A stretch of 64,000 nt of DNA from the NCBI GenBank assembly GCA_016795465.1, contig JAEUHK010000085.1, positions 62,001 to 126,000 of the forward strand, given 5' to 3'. The notes beneath the pieces are model-generated. The model saw only the letters and a program-made list of their open reading frames with translations. It did no database searches and was not told the origin of the DNA. Every line of letters begins with the position of its first letter. Position 1 is the first letter of the stretch. This DNA is from Verrucomicrobiaceae bacterium (GTDB taxonomy: Bacteria > Verrucomicrobiota > Verrucomicrobiia > Verrucomicrobiales > Verrucomicrobiaceae). This document shows, piece by piece, positions 43,889-52,218 of this stretch. The position numbers and the translations under genes were made by a program.

Positions 43889-44097
43889 GCCGTCTTCCGG
43901 CGCAGTTGGGAAAGCGGAACGCGTTCGCCAGGATGCAAAAGCGCCTCGTCCAGCAGCGATTCGAGCGCATGGGATGCCCGACGGCCAAACACAGTCTTCA
44001 CCGCAGCTTCCAAGGCCCGATCCATGCTCGGGAAGTGACCGTTGGTGACTTGCTCGCGCAGCAAGGCTTCGACAGGGGCGGTAAGGGTGGCAGTCAT
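43885..44097 (-). CDS. Antitoxin of the ParE pair
   Basis: A 70-residue small protein (MTATLTAPVEALLREQVTNG...LDEALLHPGERVPLSQLRR). The N-terminal half resembles the ribbon-helix-helix region of ParD-type antitoxins (strand then two helices); the C-terminal tail is expected to wrap the toxin. It lies directly before the toxin with ATGA coupling. The start at 44097 (MTATL) is fixed by the near-identical second copy at 44414. Its upstream region is duplicated too. Confidence 0.8.
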   Translation of the reverse strand: MTATLTAPVEALLREQVTNGHFPSMDRALEAAVKTVFGRRASHALESLLDEALLHPGERVPLSQLRRKTA

Positions 44098-44191
44098 GGG
44101 GCTATCGTATTCCTTCGCCTGCACCGGGCAAGCTCCAACTGCCCGGCTTCCTCTTGCGTCTGGCTATGACAAGACCACAGCAATCGTTTTG

Positions 44192-44414
44192 TCAGACAGT
44201 TGCAGCCTGATCTAGTTTCCGCAGTTGAGGGGGGGACGCGTTCGCCGGGAGGCGAAAGCGCCTCGTCCAGCAGCGATTCGAGCGCGTGGGATGCCCGGCG
44301 GCCATCAACGGTCTTCACCGCGACTTCCAAGGCCCGATCCAGGCTCGAGAAGTGACCGTTGGCGACCTGCTCGCGGAGCAAGGCTTCGACCGGGGCGGTC
44401 AGGGTGGCCGTCAT
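44192..44414 (-). pseudogene. Duplicated antitoxin with frameshift at a C7 tract and no toxin
   Basis: The first 60 residues (MTATLTAPVEALLREQVANGHFSSLDRALEVAV...) closely match the antitoxin at 43885-44097, and the upstream DNA (CCTTCGCCTGCGCCGGGCAA) is also duplicated. At a run of seven C on the coding strand (44229-44235) the frame slips, so the C-terminal toxin-binding tail is replaced by an unrelated sequence. Removing one C restores QLRKLDQAATV and a stop at 44192. No toxin gene follows. Confidence 0.75.
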
Positions 44415-44486
44415 GGGACCCTCGGATGCCTTCGCCTGCGCCGGGCAAGCTTCAACGGCCCGGCTTCTTCGTGCGTTTCGCGCATT

Positions 44487-44741
44487 TCATTTTGTTTTGC
44501 GATCAAAGACATATCTCATCGAGCAATGATCACACCTTACTGGTTCTGAAGTCGACTCAAGCGGTGCGAGCGTGTCTGATCCGCAATGAGGACAAGTCAG
44601 AATAATTGCCACTTTAACACCATTCTGCACCTTATAGCGGGCTGGACTGGGGGTCGAAGCCACGAGAATAAGACATTCTCGTTTAGCATTGGACCTCTCC
44701 TCGACCAATTGAGCAACACGCAAGTCGATATAGGTTGCCAA
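44487..44741 (-). CDS. Small zinc-ribbon protein
   Basis: An 84-codon frame whose C-terminal half reads VKVAIILTCPHCGSDTLAPL, then VRCDHCSMRYVFDRKTK, a clear CxxC-x15-CxxC zinc ribbon. The N-terminal half (RVAQLVEERSNAKRE...) is unlike a folded domain and may not be translated as drawn; no other ATG lies before the ribbon. The DNA is lower in GC than its neighbours. Function unknown. Confidence 0.5.
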   Translation of the reverse strand: MATYIDLRVAQLVEERSNAKRECLILVASTPSPARYKVQNGVKVAIILTCPHCGSDTLAPLESTSEPVRCDHCSMRYVFDRKTK

Positions 44742-44922
44742 GGACTTATTCGGGTCACCGCGCTCTTTGGATAGAGCCCGTGCTCACAGTGCAGGGTTTA
44801 TGTTTCGATCACTAATTTCAAGAGCGACCGCTGCATATAGATCATCGTTTGGTTGATGGGGCATGTAGCAGTATGTTCCTCCAGTAAGCCCGTTGGTTAA
44901 AGTTACGAAGATGACAAGCAGC
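44742..44922. other. Lower-GC intergenic stretch, nothing recognised
   Basis: This 181-base gap between two small minus-strand genes holds no frame, repeat or terminator that I can support. Together with the flanking genes it forms a lower-GC patch of about 0.9 kb between the toxin module and mutS. Confidence 0.4.
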
Positions 44923-45363
44923 TCAGTCTTTTGGTTGCTCGGCTTTCAATGCTGGCGGTTCTCTGTGTGCGTATGCGTCTGCTCTCCAAGCAAACCAAGC
45001 CTGCAGACCAGCGAATACCAAGCCGATCAATGTCAAAGCGAGCATCCAGCGGTTTAGCGAGGCGACAGCCACTTCATTGCTGGCAATTCTGCGTTCCGTC
45101 TTCTCAGCGTAAGCTTGCAGCGAGTTTAGAAGGTCTTTGGAGTTTCGCGAAACCTCCAGCTCAGCCTTTAGAAGATGTAACATGTCGAGCGACGTTTTGA
45201 CCTGCATCGAAGCTATTCGTTTATTTGCATGCAATTGATTCACCTCGGGCTTTCGGTCAGTGCGAAGCAGTTCGTCATGAATGTCGTCCAGCAATGTCTT
45301 TGGATCTTTGCTCAGATCACGTGTTGCTTCGTCGGAGGCTGTTTGCCTGTGAGTATCGCTCAT
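44923..45363 (-). CDS. Hypothetical single-TM protein downstream of mutS
   Basis: A 146-residue protein. A charged N-terminus is followed by a long helical, coiled-coil-like stretch (MQVKTSLDMLHLLKAELEVSRNSKDLLNSLQAYAEKTERR), one TM helix (LNRWMLALTLIGLVFAGLQAWFAW) and a short charged tail. The start at 45363 (MSDTHRQ) is preferred over one overlapping mutS. It begins 25 bases after the mutS stop in the same direction. The family is not recognised. Confidence 0.65.
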   Translation of the reverse strand: MSDTHRQTASDEATRDLSKDPKTLLDDIHDELLRTDRKPEVNQLHANKRIASMQVKTSLDMLHLLKAELEVSRNSKDLLNSLQAYAEKTERRIASNEVAVASLNRWMLALTLIGLVFAGLQAWFAWRADAYAHREPPALKAEQPKD

Positions 45364-45388
45364 ATTCTTTGAATCTATTCTTCTTGGA

Positions 45389-47959
45389 TCACCCAAACAA
45401 ACTCATCTGCCCCGCGTCCTCGTCACTTCGTGCCTTCTTCCGGGTCTTCGCGGGCACGCTGGTGGCCACGGGGACTTCTTTGACGCTTTCGGCGGGTTGG
45501 TGGCCGGATTCGAGTTGGTGGAGGACTTCCTTGGCGCGGTCGATAACGTTTTCGGGGAGGCCGGCGAGTCTCGCGACCTGGATGCCGTAGCTTTTTTCGG
45601 CGGAGCCGGGGAGGATCTTGTGGAGGAAGATGATCTGATGGTTCCACTCCTTCACGGCGACGTTGTAGTTCTTCACGGCCGTGCGGCTCTGCGCGAGCGC
45701 GGTGATCTCGTGGTAGTGCGTGGCGAAGAGCGTGCGCGCACCCACCTTGTCATGCAGATGCTCGGCGACGCTCCACGCGATGCTGAGGCCGTCGAAGGTG
45801 CTCGTGCCGCGGCCGATCTCGTCGAGGATGACCAATGAGCGCTCGGTGGCGTTGTTGAGGATGAGCGCGGTCTCGTTCATCTCGACCATGAAGGTGCTCT
45901 GGCCGCGCGCGATGTCGTCGCTGGCGCCGATGCGGGTGAAGATGCGATCGACGAGGCCGATCTCCGCGCTGGCGACGGGCAGGAAGCTGCCAATCTGCGC
46001 CATGAGCGTGAGCAGCGCGGTCATGCGCAAATACGTGCTCTTACCGGCCATGTTCGGGCCGGTGATGAGGATGAGCCGGCTCTCCTCGGGCTCCAGCGTG
46101 ATGTCATTCGGCACGAAGCGCTCGCCGCTGGTGAGATTCTGATCGAGCACGGGATGGCGGCCGTCGCGGATGAAGAGATTCCGCGTCTCATTGAGCACGG
46201 GGCGGGTGTAATTGAAAAGCCGCGCGGTCTCGGCGAGCGAGGCGAGTGAATCGAGCACGGCGATGGTCTCCGCGGTCTCCTGGATCTGCGCGAGGTGCTG
46301 GAGCACGCGGCCGCGCAGCTCGATGAACTGCTCGTATTCGAGCGCCTTGCTGCGCTCCTCGCTGCCGAGGATCTTGTCCTCCATGCGCTTCAACTCGTCG
46401 GTGATGTAGCGCTCGCCGTTGACGGTGGTCTGCTTGCGGTGGTAGTCGGCGGGCACGCTGCCGACGTTCGCCTTGGTGATCTCGATGAAGTAGCCGAAGA
46501 CGGCGTTGTATTTGATCTTGAGGCTCTTGATGCCCGTGCGCTCGATCTCCCGCGCCTGCAAATCCGCGATCCACTGCCGGCCGAGCGTGGAGGCGTTGCG
46601 GAGTTCGTCGAGCTCCGGGAGCCAGCCCTCGCGGAAGACGCCGCCTTCTTTGATCTGCATCGGCGGTTCATCGACGATGGCGCGTTGAATTTCGAAAGAG
46701 AGCGCGGTGAGGTCGTGGAGGCGATGGGTGAGATGGCCCAGAAGATTTCCCGCAGATTCAGGGAGGCCCACAGATTGGGATTCAGAATCATCTGCGGGCC
46801 TCCCTGAATCTGTGGGAGAATCAAAACTGCTCAGCAGTGTCTTCAGCGTCGGCACCACGTCCAACGAAACGGCCAAAGCCTGCAAATCGCGGCCATTGCC
46901 GCTGCCTTGGCTCAAACGGCTGCTGGTGCGCTCCAGATCACGCACTTCTTTGAGCAACGTGCGCACCTGGCTGAGGAGCATGGGCTCGTCGAGGAAGGCG
47001 GCGATCATGTCCTGGCGTTGCGTGAGCGTGTCGAGATCGCGCAGCGGGTGGAGGACCCAATGGCGCAGCTTGCGGCCGCCCATGGGCGTGCAGGTGCGGT
47101 CAAGGGCGCTCAAAAGCGTGTGCGCGTTGCCGCCGCGGGCGCTGACGAGTTCGAGGTGGCTCTGGCTGGCGGCGTCGATGAGCACGACGTCGCTCGTTTG
47201 CGCGACGCGGAGGCGCTGGATGTGATCGACACTGCGGCGGAGCTGGAATTGCAGGTATTGCAGGATGCAGCCTGCGGCACAAAGCGCCGCGCTGAGCCCC
47301 TGGCAGCCGAAGCCATCGAGCGACTGCACTTTGAAATGCTGCGTGAGGCTGTGCTGCGCCTGATCGAGCAAAAACAGGTAACTCTCCACCGCCTGCGCAC
47401 AGGCCGGGCTGCCGAGCGCGTCGATCACGTCGCGCTGATCGTCGCTGTGGAGGATTTCGCTGGCCTGGAGACGCTCCAGCTCATCGGCGAGCTCGGTGGT
47501 GTCCTTGAACTCGGCCACTTCAAACTCACCCGTGGTGTGATCGACATAGGCGAGACCGAATTTCTTCCCATCGCGAAACACCGCGGCGAGGTAGTTCGGG
47601 CGGTTCGAATCGAGCAGGTTGAGGTCATTGATCGTGCCGGCGCTGAGGATCTGCGACACGGCCCGCTCGACAATCTTCCCCGGCACCGGATCAGTGGTCT
47701 GCTCGGCGATGGCGACACGTTTGCCGGCCTTGATGAGCTTCGCGATGTAGCCCTGCGACGAATGATGCGGCACGCCGCACATCGGCACCGCGTTTCGTTT
47801 CGTCAGCGCCACATTCAGGATCGGCGAGGCTACCTTCGCGTCCTCGAAGAACAGCTCATAAAAGTCCCCCAAGCGGAAAAACAGCAGCACATCCTCCGGA
47901 AGCTCCCGCCGGATGGCGAGGTATTGCTTCATCATGGGAGTGGTGGCGGCGTCGGACAT
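45389..47959 (-). CDS. mutS: DNA mismatch repair protein MutS
   Basis: The mismatch-recognition ATPase of methyl-independent or methyl-directed repair (856 aa, normal length). The N-terminal mismatch-binding Phe-x-Glu is in FFRLGDFYELFFEDA; the connector reads YIAKLIKAGKRVAIAEQ. The C-terminal ATPase has Walker A GPNMAGKSTYLRM, Walker B LVILDEIGRGTSTFDG and FATHYHEITAL. In the lever region (about residues 375-400 of the protein) a Ser/Asp/Pro-rich stretch (DSPTDSGRPADDSESQSVG) is encoded by a 27-bp-arm inverted repeat inserted in frame. The start at 47959 (MSDAATTPMM) is preferred over 47971. Confidence 0.96.
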   Translation of the reverse strand: MSDAATTPMMKQYLAIRRELPEDVLLFFRLGDFYELFFEDAKVASPILNVALTKRNAVPMCGVPHHSSQGYIAKLIKAGKRVAIAEQTTDPVPGKIVERAVSQILSAGTINDLNLLDSNRPNYLAAVFRDGKKFGLAYVDHTTGEFEVAEFKDTTELADELERLQASEILHSDDQRDVIDALGSPACAQAVESYLFLLDQAQHSLTQHFKVQSLDGFGCQGLSAALCAAGCILQYLQFQLRRSVDHIQRLRVAQTSDVVLIDAASQSHLELVSARGGNAHTLLSALDRTCTPMGGRKLRHWVLHPLRDLDTLTQRQDMIAAFLDEPMLLSQVRTLLKEVRDLERTSSRLSQGSGNGRDLQALAVSLDVVPTLKTLLSSFDSPTDSGRPADDSESQSVGLPESAGNLLGHLTHRLHDLTALSFEIQRAIVDEPPMQIKEGGVFREGWLPELDELRNASTLGRQWIADLQAREIERTGIKSLKIKYNAVFGYFIEITKANVGSVPADYHRKQTTVNGERYITDELKRMEDKILGSEERSKALEYEQFIELRGRVLQHLAQIQETAETIAVLDSLASLAETARLFNYTRPVLNETRNLFIRDGRHPVLDQNLTSGERFVPNDITLEPEESRLILITGPNMAGKSTYLRMTALLTLMAQIGSFLPVASAEIGLVDRIFTRIGASDDIARGQSTFMVEMNETALILNNATERSLVILDEIGRGTSTFDGLSIAWSVAEHLHDKVGARTLFATHYHEITALAQSRTAVKNYNVAVKEWNHQIIFLHKILPGSAEKSYGIQVARLAGLPENVIDRAKEVLHQLESGHQPAESVKEVPVATSVPAKTRKKARSDEDAGQMSLFG
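46750..46817. repeat. 27-bp-arm inverted repeat inside mutS
   Basis: The left arm (46750-46776) and right arm (46791-46817) pair with two mismatches around a 14-base loop; the core is CAGATTCAGGGAGGCCC. It lies in frame and encodes a low-complexity loop of MutS. Confidence 0.8.
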
Positions 47960-48016
47960 GGAAAGCGTCAAGAGGTCAAGAGCGGCGGGGAATGGTCAAG
48001 GGATGGGAAGGGGAAA

Positions 48017-48136
48017 ATCGTCCTCGAACTCGTCCTCCTACTCGTTCTCGATCAAGAGGCGTGGCAAGCACGGAAAGCGGTCGGGCAGCGGAGCGGAAGG
48101 ATCGAGGACGAGTTCGAGTAGGAGGACGAGGACGAT
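48017..48136. repeat. Imperfect inverted repeat between mutS and the RND exporter gene
   Basis: Two 37-base arms built of CGTCCTC/GAGGACG units (48017-48053 and 48100-48136) face each other across 46 bases in the 192-base intergenic region. Internal blocks are rearranged, so pairing is partial. It may act as a bidirectional structure or be a dispersed repeat. Confidence 0.6.
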
Positions 48137-48151
48137 GGAGGTCGCGAAGGG

Positions 48152-50485
48152 TTACTCGGTGTCGTTTCGGCGAAACCACACATACGGCAGCGCAAAGCTC
48201 GACGTGAGCAGGACGGTGATCACGCCGGTCATCGTGATGCAGCCGAGCGAAATGAGCCCGCGATTGCTCCCCAGCGCCAGCGAACCAAACGCGAGCCCCG
48301 TGCTGAGGCCGCAATACGCGAGCGAGCGGCCGAGCGACGCGGCATGCGCGGCGGTGGAGCCTTTTTCACGCAGCGTGTGCATCATGTGGATGGTGAAATC
48401 GAGCCCGAGGCCGAGGCACAAGGGCACCGCGCCGATGCTCATGAGGTTCCACGTCCATCCAAACGCCGCCATGCTGCCGAGCAACACCCATGCGCTCACC
48501 AGCAGCACGCCCGCGGCATGCAAGCGCTCACGCGTGCCGTGGAAGACGAGGAAGAACAACACCAGCGCGATGCCCGCGGTGGGCAGGCACACACGGGTGA
48601 TCTCGCGTTCGAGCAATGGCTCCAGCGAGACGCGGAGGTAGTTCCAGCCGGCGGGATGCACGCCGGGGATGGCTTCGAGTTTCGTGAGCAGCGGATCGTG
48701 GATGCCTTTCGCGGGCGAGAAGGAGCCGAGGGCGGTGAGGGAGCCGTCAGGGGAGGTGGAGATCAGACCGGTGAGAGGTGAGACGTCAGACGTGAGAGGT
48801 GAGGACCACTTCGCGAGGACTTTTTGCGTGAGCGAGAAGGCGGTGTCGGTGAAGCCAGCGGTGTCGAGTGCGGTTTGGAGGGCTTTCTCGGATGCGGCGA
48901 GGGATTGGAGTGTTGGAGTGTTGGAGTGTTGGTTGGTTGAATGGGGGATGAGGGCGGTGGGAATCGTGTGAGGAAGTCCGGTGAGGAGCTTGGAGGCTTC
49001 GGCGAGGTTTTGGCGGAGTTGGTCGGTGTTCGCGGCGTGGATGAGCAGCGGCACGGTTTGATCGCTGGCGATCATTTTGGCCTCGATCTGCTCGGAGATG
49101 TCGAAGGCCTCGCTTTGCTTGGGTCGGAGGACGGAGGAGCCGAAATCGGCGTGAGGAAGGCCCTTGATGAGGATCACGGCGGTGGCGGCGAGCAAAAGGG
49201 CAGCGAGGAGCCAGGTGAAGGTTTTTTGAAGGGTGAGGCCGAGACGTGGAGCGGGCGTTTCGCACGCTGAAGCGTGAACAACATACGGTTTCATGCCGAG
49301 CGGCAGGAAGCCGAGGAGCATGACGGCGGCACCGATGAGCACGCCGAGGGCGGCGAGCATGCCGAGCTGCGCCACGCCGGGAAGCTGGCTGAGGCCGAGC
49401 GCGGCAAAAATGGCCGCGATGGTCACCGCGGACCACGCGACGCCCGGCAGCACGCGACGACGAATCTCGGCATACGACTCACGCGGATGCTCCGAGGCCG
49501 CATGCAGGCCGATGACACCGAAATCCTCGATGAGGCCGGTCAAAATTGCGGCGAAGCCCATGCTCATCACATTGAGCGAACCGTAGATGGCTCCTGCCGC
49601 GCCGAGCGTGAGCAGGTTTGCGCACAAAATGGCGAGCAGCAGCCAGAACAGCGGCACGATGCGGCGATGCAGCAGCCAGAACAAAAAGCCGACGATAAAC
49701 GTCACTGCTGAAATGGACTGCCGCATGTCCGACTCCATGCCGGTGGCGATTTCTGCCTGAAACGCCGGATCGCCCGTGAAGCCGATTTGGACCTTCGCGA
49801 GGGCTTCATCGCTCTTTTGCCAGGTTTCGCGGATGTCTTGCTTCAGTTTCGTGAGCCAGGCGTTCACCGTGCGGTAGTCGGCGAGGGCATCAGCGGGCGG
49901 TTGGATGAAAAGCAGGCGCAGCGTGCCATCGGCGGACGTGAACTCATCGCTCGCCATCGCCGTGGTATCGCCATTCGGTGAAAGCATCGCGAGCGCTCCA
50001 CGAGCGATGCCAAAGGGGTCGTAGCCGGTGAGCGTGGCGTTTTGCAGGTCGAGCGAGTTGGCGGTGGCTTCGCGGGACTTTTCGAGCAGGGCGGGAAGCT
50101 TGTCGGGTGCGAGCGAGGCCTTCAAGGCGGCTACGTTTTCCGTCGGCGCATTGCGCCAGAGCCATGCGATGACTTCCGCGATGACTTCAGGATCGGATTG
50201 CAGCAGCGACTTGTGCTTCACCGAGGCCGCGAGGTCCTTTTTGGTGGCGAGATGTCCCGCCAGCGAATCGGCGGCGACCTCCAGCAGTTCGGCGTCCTCG
50301 CTTTGCAGCGTGACGATGAGTTGATCGCTCTTCAAATCGCGCAGCAGGCGAGTTCCCTCCAAGCCGGGCAGGTTCTGCGGCAGCAGCGAGAGCGGATCGA
50401 CATCGAAATCGAGCCGCGACACGCCAAACCATCCCGCGAGGGCGACGAGGACGATGAAGAGGAGGCGCGAAAAAGCGGCGGGCAT
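48152..50485 (-). CDS. RND/MMPL family exporter
   Basis: A polytopic inner-membrane exporter of 777 residues with the duplicated RND/MMPL plan. It has TM1 (LLFIVLVALAGWFGVSRL), a large periplasmic loop, five TMs with GFAAILTGLIEDFGVIGLHAA near the middle, a second loop and a final TM block with LGLGLDFTIHMMHTLREKG. It resembles the HpnN-like (hopanoid transporter) group, which would fit a distant functional link to the cyclase at 19617; that is inference. The second periplasmic loop contains low-complexity sequence coded by repeats (TTGGAGTG x3 at 48905 and a GTGAGAGGTGAG block at 48770). The start at 50485 (MPAAFSRLL) is chosen over 50521. Confidence 0.85.
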   Translation of the reverse strand: MPAAFSRLLFIVLVALAGWFGVSRLDFDVDPLSLLPQNLPGLEGTRLLRDLKSDQLIVTLQSEDAELLEVAADSLAGHLATKKDLAASVKHKSLLQSDPEVIAEVIAWLWRNAPTENVAALKASLAPDKLPALLEKSREATANSLDLQNATLTGYDPFGIARGALAMLSPNGDTTAMASDEFTSADGTLRLLFIQPPADALADYRTVNAWLTKLKQDIRETWQKSDEALAKVQIGFTGDPAFQAEIATGMESDMRQSISAVTFIVGFLFWLLHRRIVPLFWLLLAILCANLLTLGAAGAIYGSLNVMSMGFAAILTGLIEDFGVIGLHAASEHPRESYAEIRRRVLPGVAWSAVTIAAIFAALGLSQLPGVAQLGMLAALGVLIGAAVMLLGFLPLGMKPYVVHASACETPAPRLGLTLQKTFTWLLAALLLAATAVILIKGLPHADFGSSVLRPKQSEAFDISEQIEAKMIASDQTVPLLIHAANTDQLRQNLAEASKLLTGLPHTIPTALIPHSTNQHSNTPTLQSLAASEKALQTALDTAGFTDTAFSLTQKVLAKWSSPLTSDVSPLTGLISTSPDGSLTALGSFSPAKGIHDPLLTKLEAIPGVHPAGWNYLRVSLEPLLEREITRVCLPTAGIALVLFFLVFHGTRERLHAAGVLLVSAWVLLGSMAAFGWTWNLMSIGAVPLCLGLGLDFTIHMMHTLREKGSTAAHAASLGRSLAYCGLSTGLAFGSLALGSNRGLISLGCITMTGVITVLLTSSFALPYVWFRRNDTE
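48770..48804. repeat. GTGAGAGGTGAG / ACGTC repeat block inside the exporter gene
   Basis: Two GGTGAGAGGTGAG-like units flank GACGTCAGACGT within the RND exporter coding region. It encodes a Ser/Thr/Val-rich loop. Confidence 0.55.
48905..48932. repeat. TTGGAGTG x3 octanucleotide tract inside the exporter gene
   Basis: Three perfect 8-bp units followed by a partial one (TTGG) lie in the coding region. Three units make eight codons; gain or loss of one would shift the frame. Confidence 0.75.
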
Positions 50486-50564
50486 GGCGTTTGAAATGAG
50501 CATTGATTCGCGAGGAGGCATCTTATAACCTCACGTCCGAAAAATTCAGCGCCAGCCAGCCACC

Positions 50565-51395
50565 ATGGAAGACTCCACGATTCAGCACATCCTCTTTGTG
50601 GCCGCCGCCGTGGTGTTTGCCTTTGCCTGCCGCACCTCGGCGAATCGCTACATCGCCAAGCTGGGGGCCATCTCGCTGCTGGGCGCTCTTTATCTCGCGG
50701 GCTACTACATCACGGACAACAAGCACGCCGGCGGGGCCTTGTTTGTCGGCGGCTGGTTTCTCGTGCCGTGGATGGAGATCGTGTTCCGCGTGCGCCGCCT
50801 GCGCTTCCCGCTGAAAAGCGAGGTCGTGAGCCGCTTCCCGCCCTCTCGCGACATCTTCCCCGACCTGAACGAGCTTACACGCGAGGCGGAGGACGCGGGC
50901 TTCACCCAGGTGGGCGATGCCGGCTGGATGTGGAGCGAGACGGAGCACTTCATGAGGCTCTTTTATCATGAGGAAAAGCGGGTGCAGGCCTCCGTGGCGC
51001 TTGCTCGGCAGGGCGGGCTGGGTTTTGCCTATGTGAGCCTGACCTCCCGCGGCAAGAATGGCGTGGTGTACACCTCCACGAATTACCCCTTCCCCTCGAC
51101 GATGAAGCATCCGCCGAAGCATCTCGTGAACCGCTACGAGGACGCGGAATCGTTTGAGGACCTGCTCGCCGATCACGAGGACTACCTGCAAGCCCTCGCC
51201 GTGACCACCGATGAGCTCGCCGAGCAGGACACGGAATTCCTCCACGCCTACATCCAGCGTGACATGAGCGTGCAGGTGGACCACAACCTCCTCGAAGGCC
51301 TCATCGTGAAGGCCGGCAGCAGCGAGTTTCGTTACTCGTGGCGCGGCTGCTTCTTCCTCTACTGGCAAATCCTGAAGGACATGGTGCGGGTGTGA
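50565..51395 (+). CDS. Hypothetical membrane-anchored protein
   Basis: A 276-residue protein. Two to three hydrophobic segments at the N-terminus (ILFVAAAVVFAFAC; LGAISLLGALYLAGYYI; GALFVGGWFLVPWMEIVF) are followed by a soluble domain. That domain has an amphipathic helix (LNELTREAEDAGF), strands (QASVALARQGGLGFAYVSLTSRG) and a C-terminal EFRYSWRGCFFLYWQILKDMVRV. It is divergent from the RND exporter gene (79-base gap) and convergent with the aquaporin gene. The family is not recognised. Confidence 0.7.
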   Translation: MEDSTIQHILFVAAAVVFAFACRTSANRYIAKLGAISLLGALYLAGYYITDNKHAGGALFVGGWFLVPWMEIVFRVRRLRFPLKSEVVSRFPPSRDIFPDLNELTREAEDAGFTQVGDAGWMWSETEHFMRLFYHEEKRVQASVALARQGGLGFAYVSLTSRGKNGVVYTSTNYPFPSTMKHPPKHLVNRYEDAESFEDLLADHEDYLQALAVTTDELAEQDTEFLHAYIQRDMSVQVDHNLLEGLIVKAGSSEFRYSWRGCFFLYWQILKDMVRV

Positions 51396-51405
51396 GGAGG
51401 GTCCA

Positions 51406-52218
51406 TTATGAGCCCTCGACGTAGCCGGGCTTCAGCAGGAAGCGATGCGCAAAGCCACCCAGCACCGCACCGAGCACGGGCGCGACGATGTAAACGGTCA
51501 GCCAGCCAATGCCGTTCGCGGTGAAGGGCACGCTGCCCCAGCCGGCGACGGCAGAAAAGAGGCGCGGGCCGAGATCGCGGGCCGGATTGAAGCAGGCCAT
51601 CGTGAGCGGGCCGCAGATGGAGATGAGCAGCGTCACCGTAAGACCGATGAGCACGGGCGCGTGATGCGCGGGGCGTTCTTGGTTTCGTTCGTCGGTCACG
51701 GCGAGGATGACGAGCATCAAAACGGCGGTGGCGATGACTTCGATGCCAAAGGCCCGCAGATGCGTGACGATGGCCTTTGCCTCGGCGAGCGGTTTGCCGC
51801 CGGGATTCGGGAAGAACTCGCCAAACACCATTGCGGAGCCTTCGCTGCCCGGAAGGCCGCGTGTGAGGCCGATCGCGGCTTCGTGGATGCTCAACGCATC
51901 CGCGAAGAAGATGTAAACCGTCGCCGCGGCCAAAAAGGCACCGCAGAGCTGCGCCGCGAGATACGGTGCCACGCGTGCGAATGGAAAACGCTGATGCACC
52001 GCGAGCGAAACGGTCACCGCCGGATTCAAATGGGCTCCGCTGAGCGCGGCGGTGCTGTAAATGGCCAGCGCCACGCCAAGGCCCCACACAATAGCCACTT
52101 GAAACACGCCCGACTGCGCCCCGGTCGTCACCGAGGCCGCGACGACGCCGCAGCCAAAGAAGGTGAGGATGAAGGTGCCGACGAGTTCGCCGAGGAATGC
52201 GGTGCGGAGCGATTTCAT
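51406..52218 (-). CDS. Aquaglyceroporin of the arsenic cluster (AqpS-type)
   Basis: A MIP-family channel (270 aa, six TMs) with both NPA boxes: SGAHLNPAVTVSL in the first half and ACFNPARDLGPRLF in the second, whose NPAR-D fits the glycerol/arsenite-permeable branch. An extra periplasmic loop of about 45 residues (IHEAAIGLTRGLPG...) interrupts the middle. It overlaps the arsC stop by four bases (ATGA) and is the last gene of the arsR-led operon. In Sinorhizobium meliloti the equivalent AqpS lets arsenite made by ArsC flow out. No ArsB or Acr3 pump is encoded here, so a similar role is inferred. Confidence 0.88.
   Translation of the reverse strand: MKSLRTAFLGELVGTFILTFFGCGVVAASVTTGAQSGVFQVAIVWGLGVALAIYSTAALSGAHLNPAVTVSLAVHQRFPFARVAPYLAAQLCGAFLAAATVYIFFADALSIHEAAIGLTRGLPGSEGSAMVFGEFFPNPGGKPLAEAKAIVTHLRAFGIEVIATAVLMLVILAVTDERNQERPAHHAPVLIGLTVTLLISICGPLTMACFNPARDLGPRLFSAVAGWGSVPFTANGIGWLTVYIVAPVLGAVLGGFAHRFLLKPGYVEGS

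Noticed and set aside
44640..44735. A tRNA-like stretch on the minus strand (TGCTCAATTGGTCGAGG and a strong ACGAGAAT/ATTCTCGT hairpin).
   Set aside because: The putative T-arm does not pair (GTGGC against CCCAG) and the hairpin loop lacks U33 and a sensible anticodon. It could be a degraded tRNA fragment but cannot be called.
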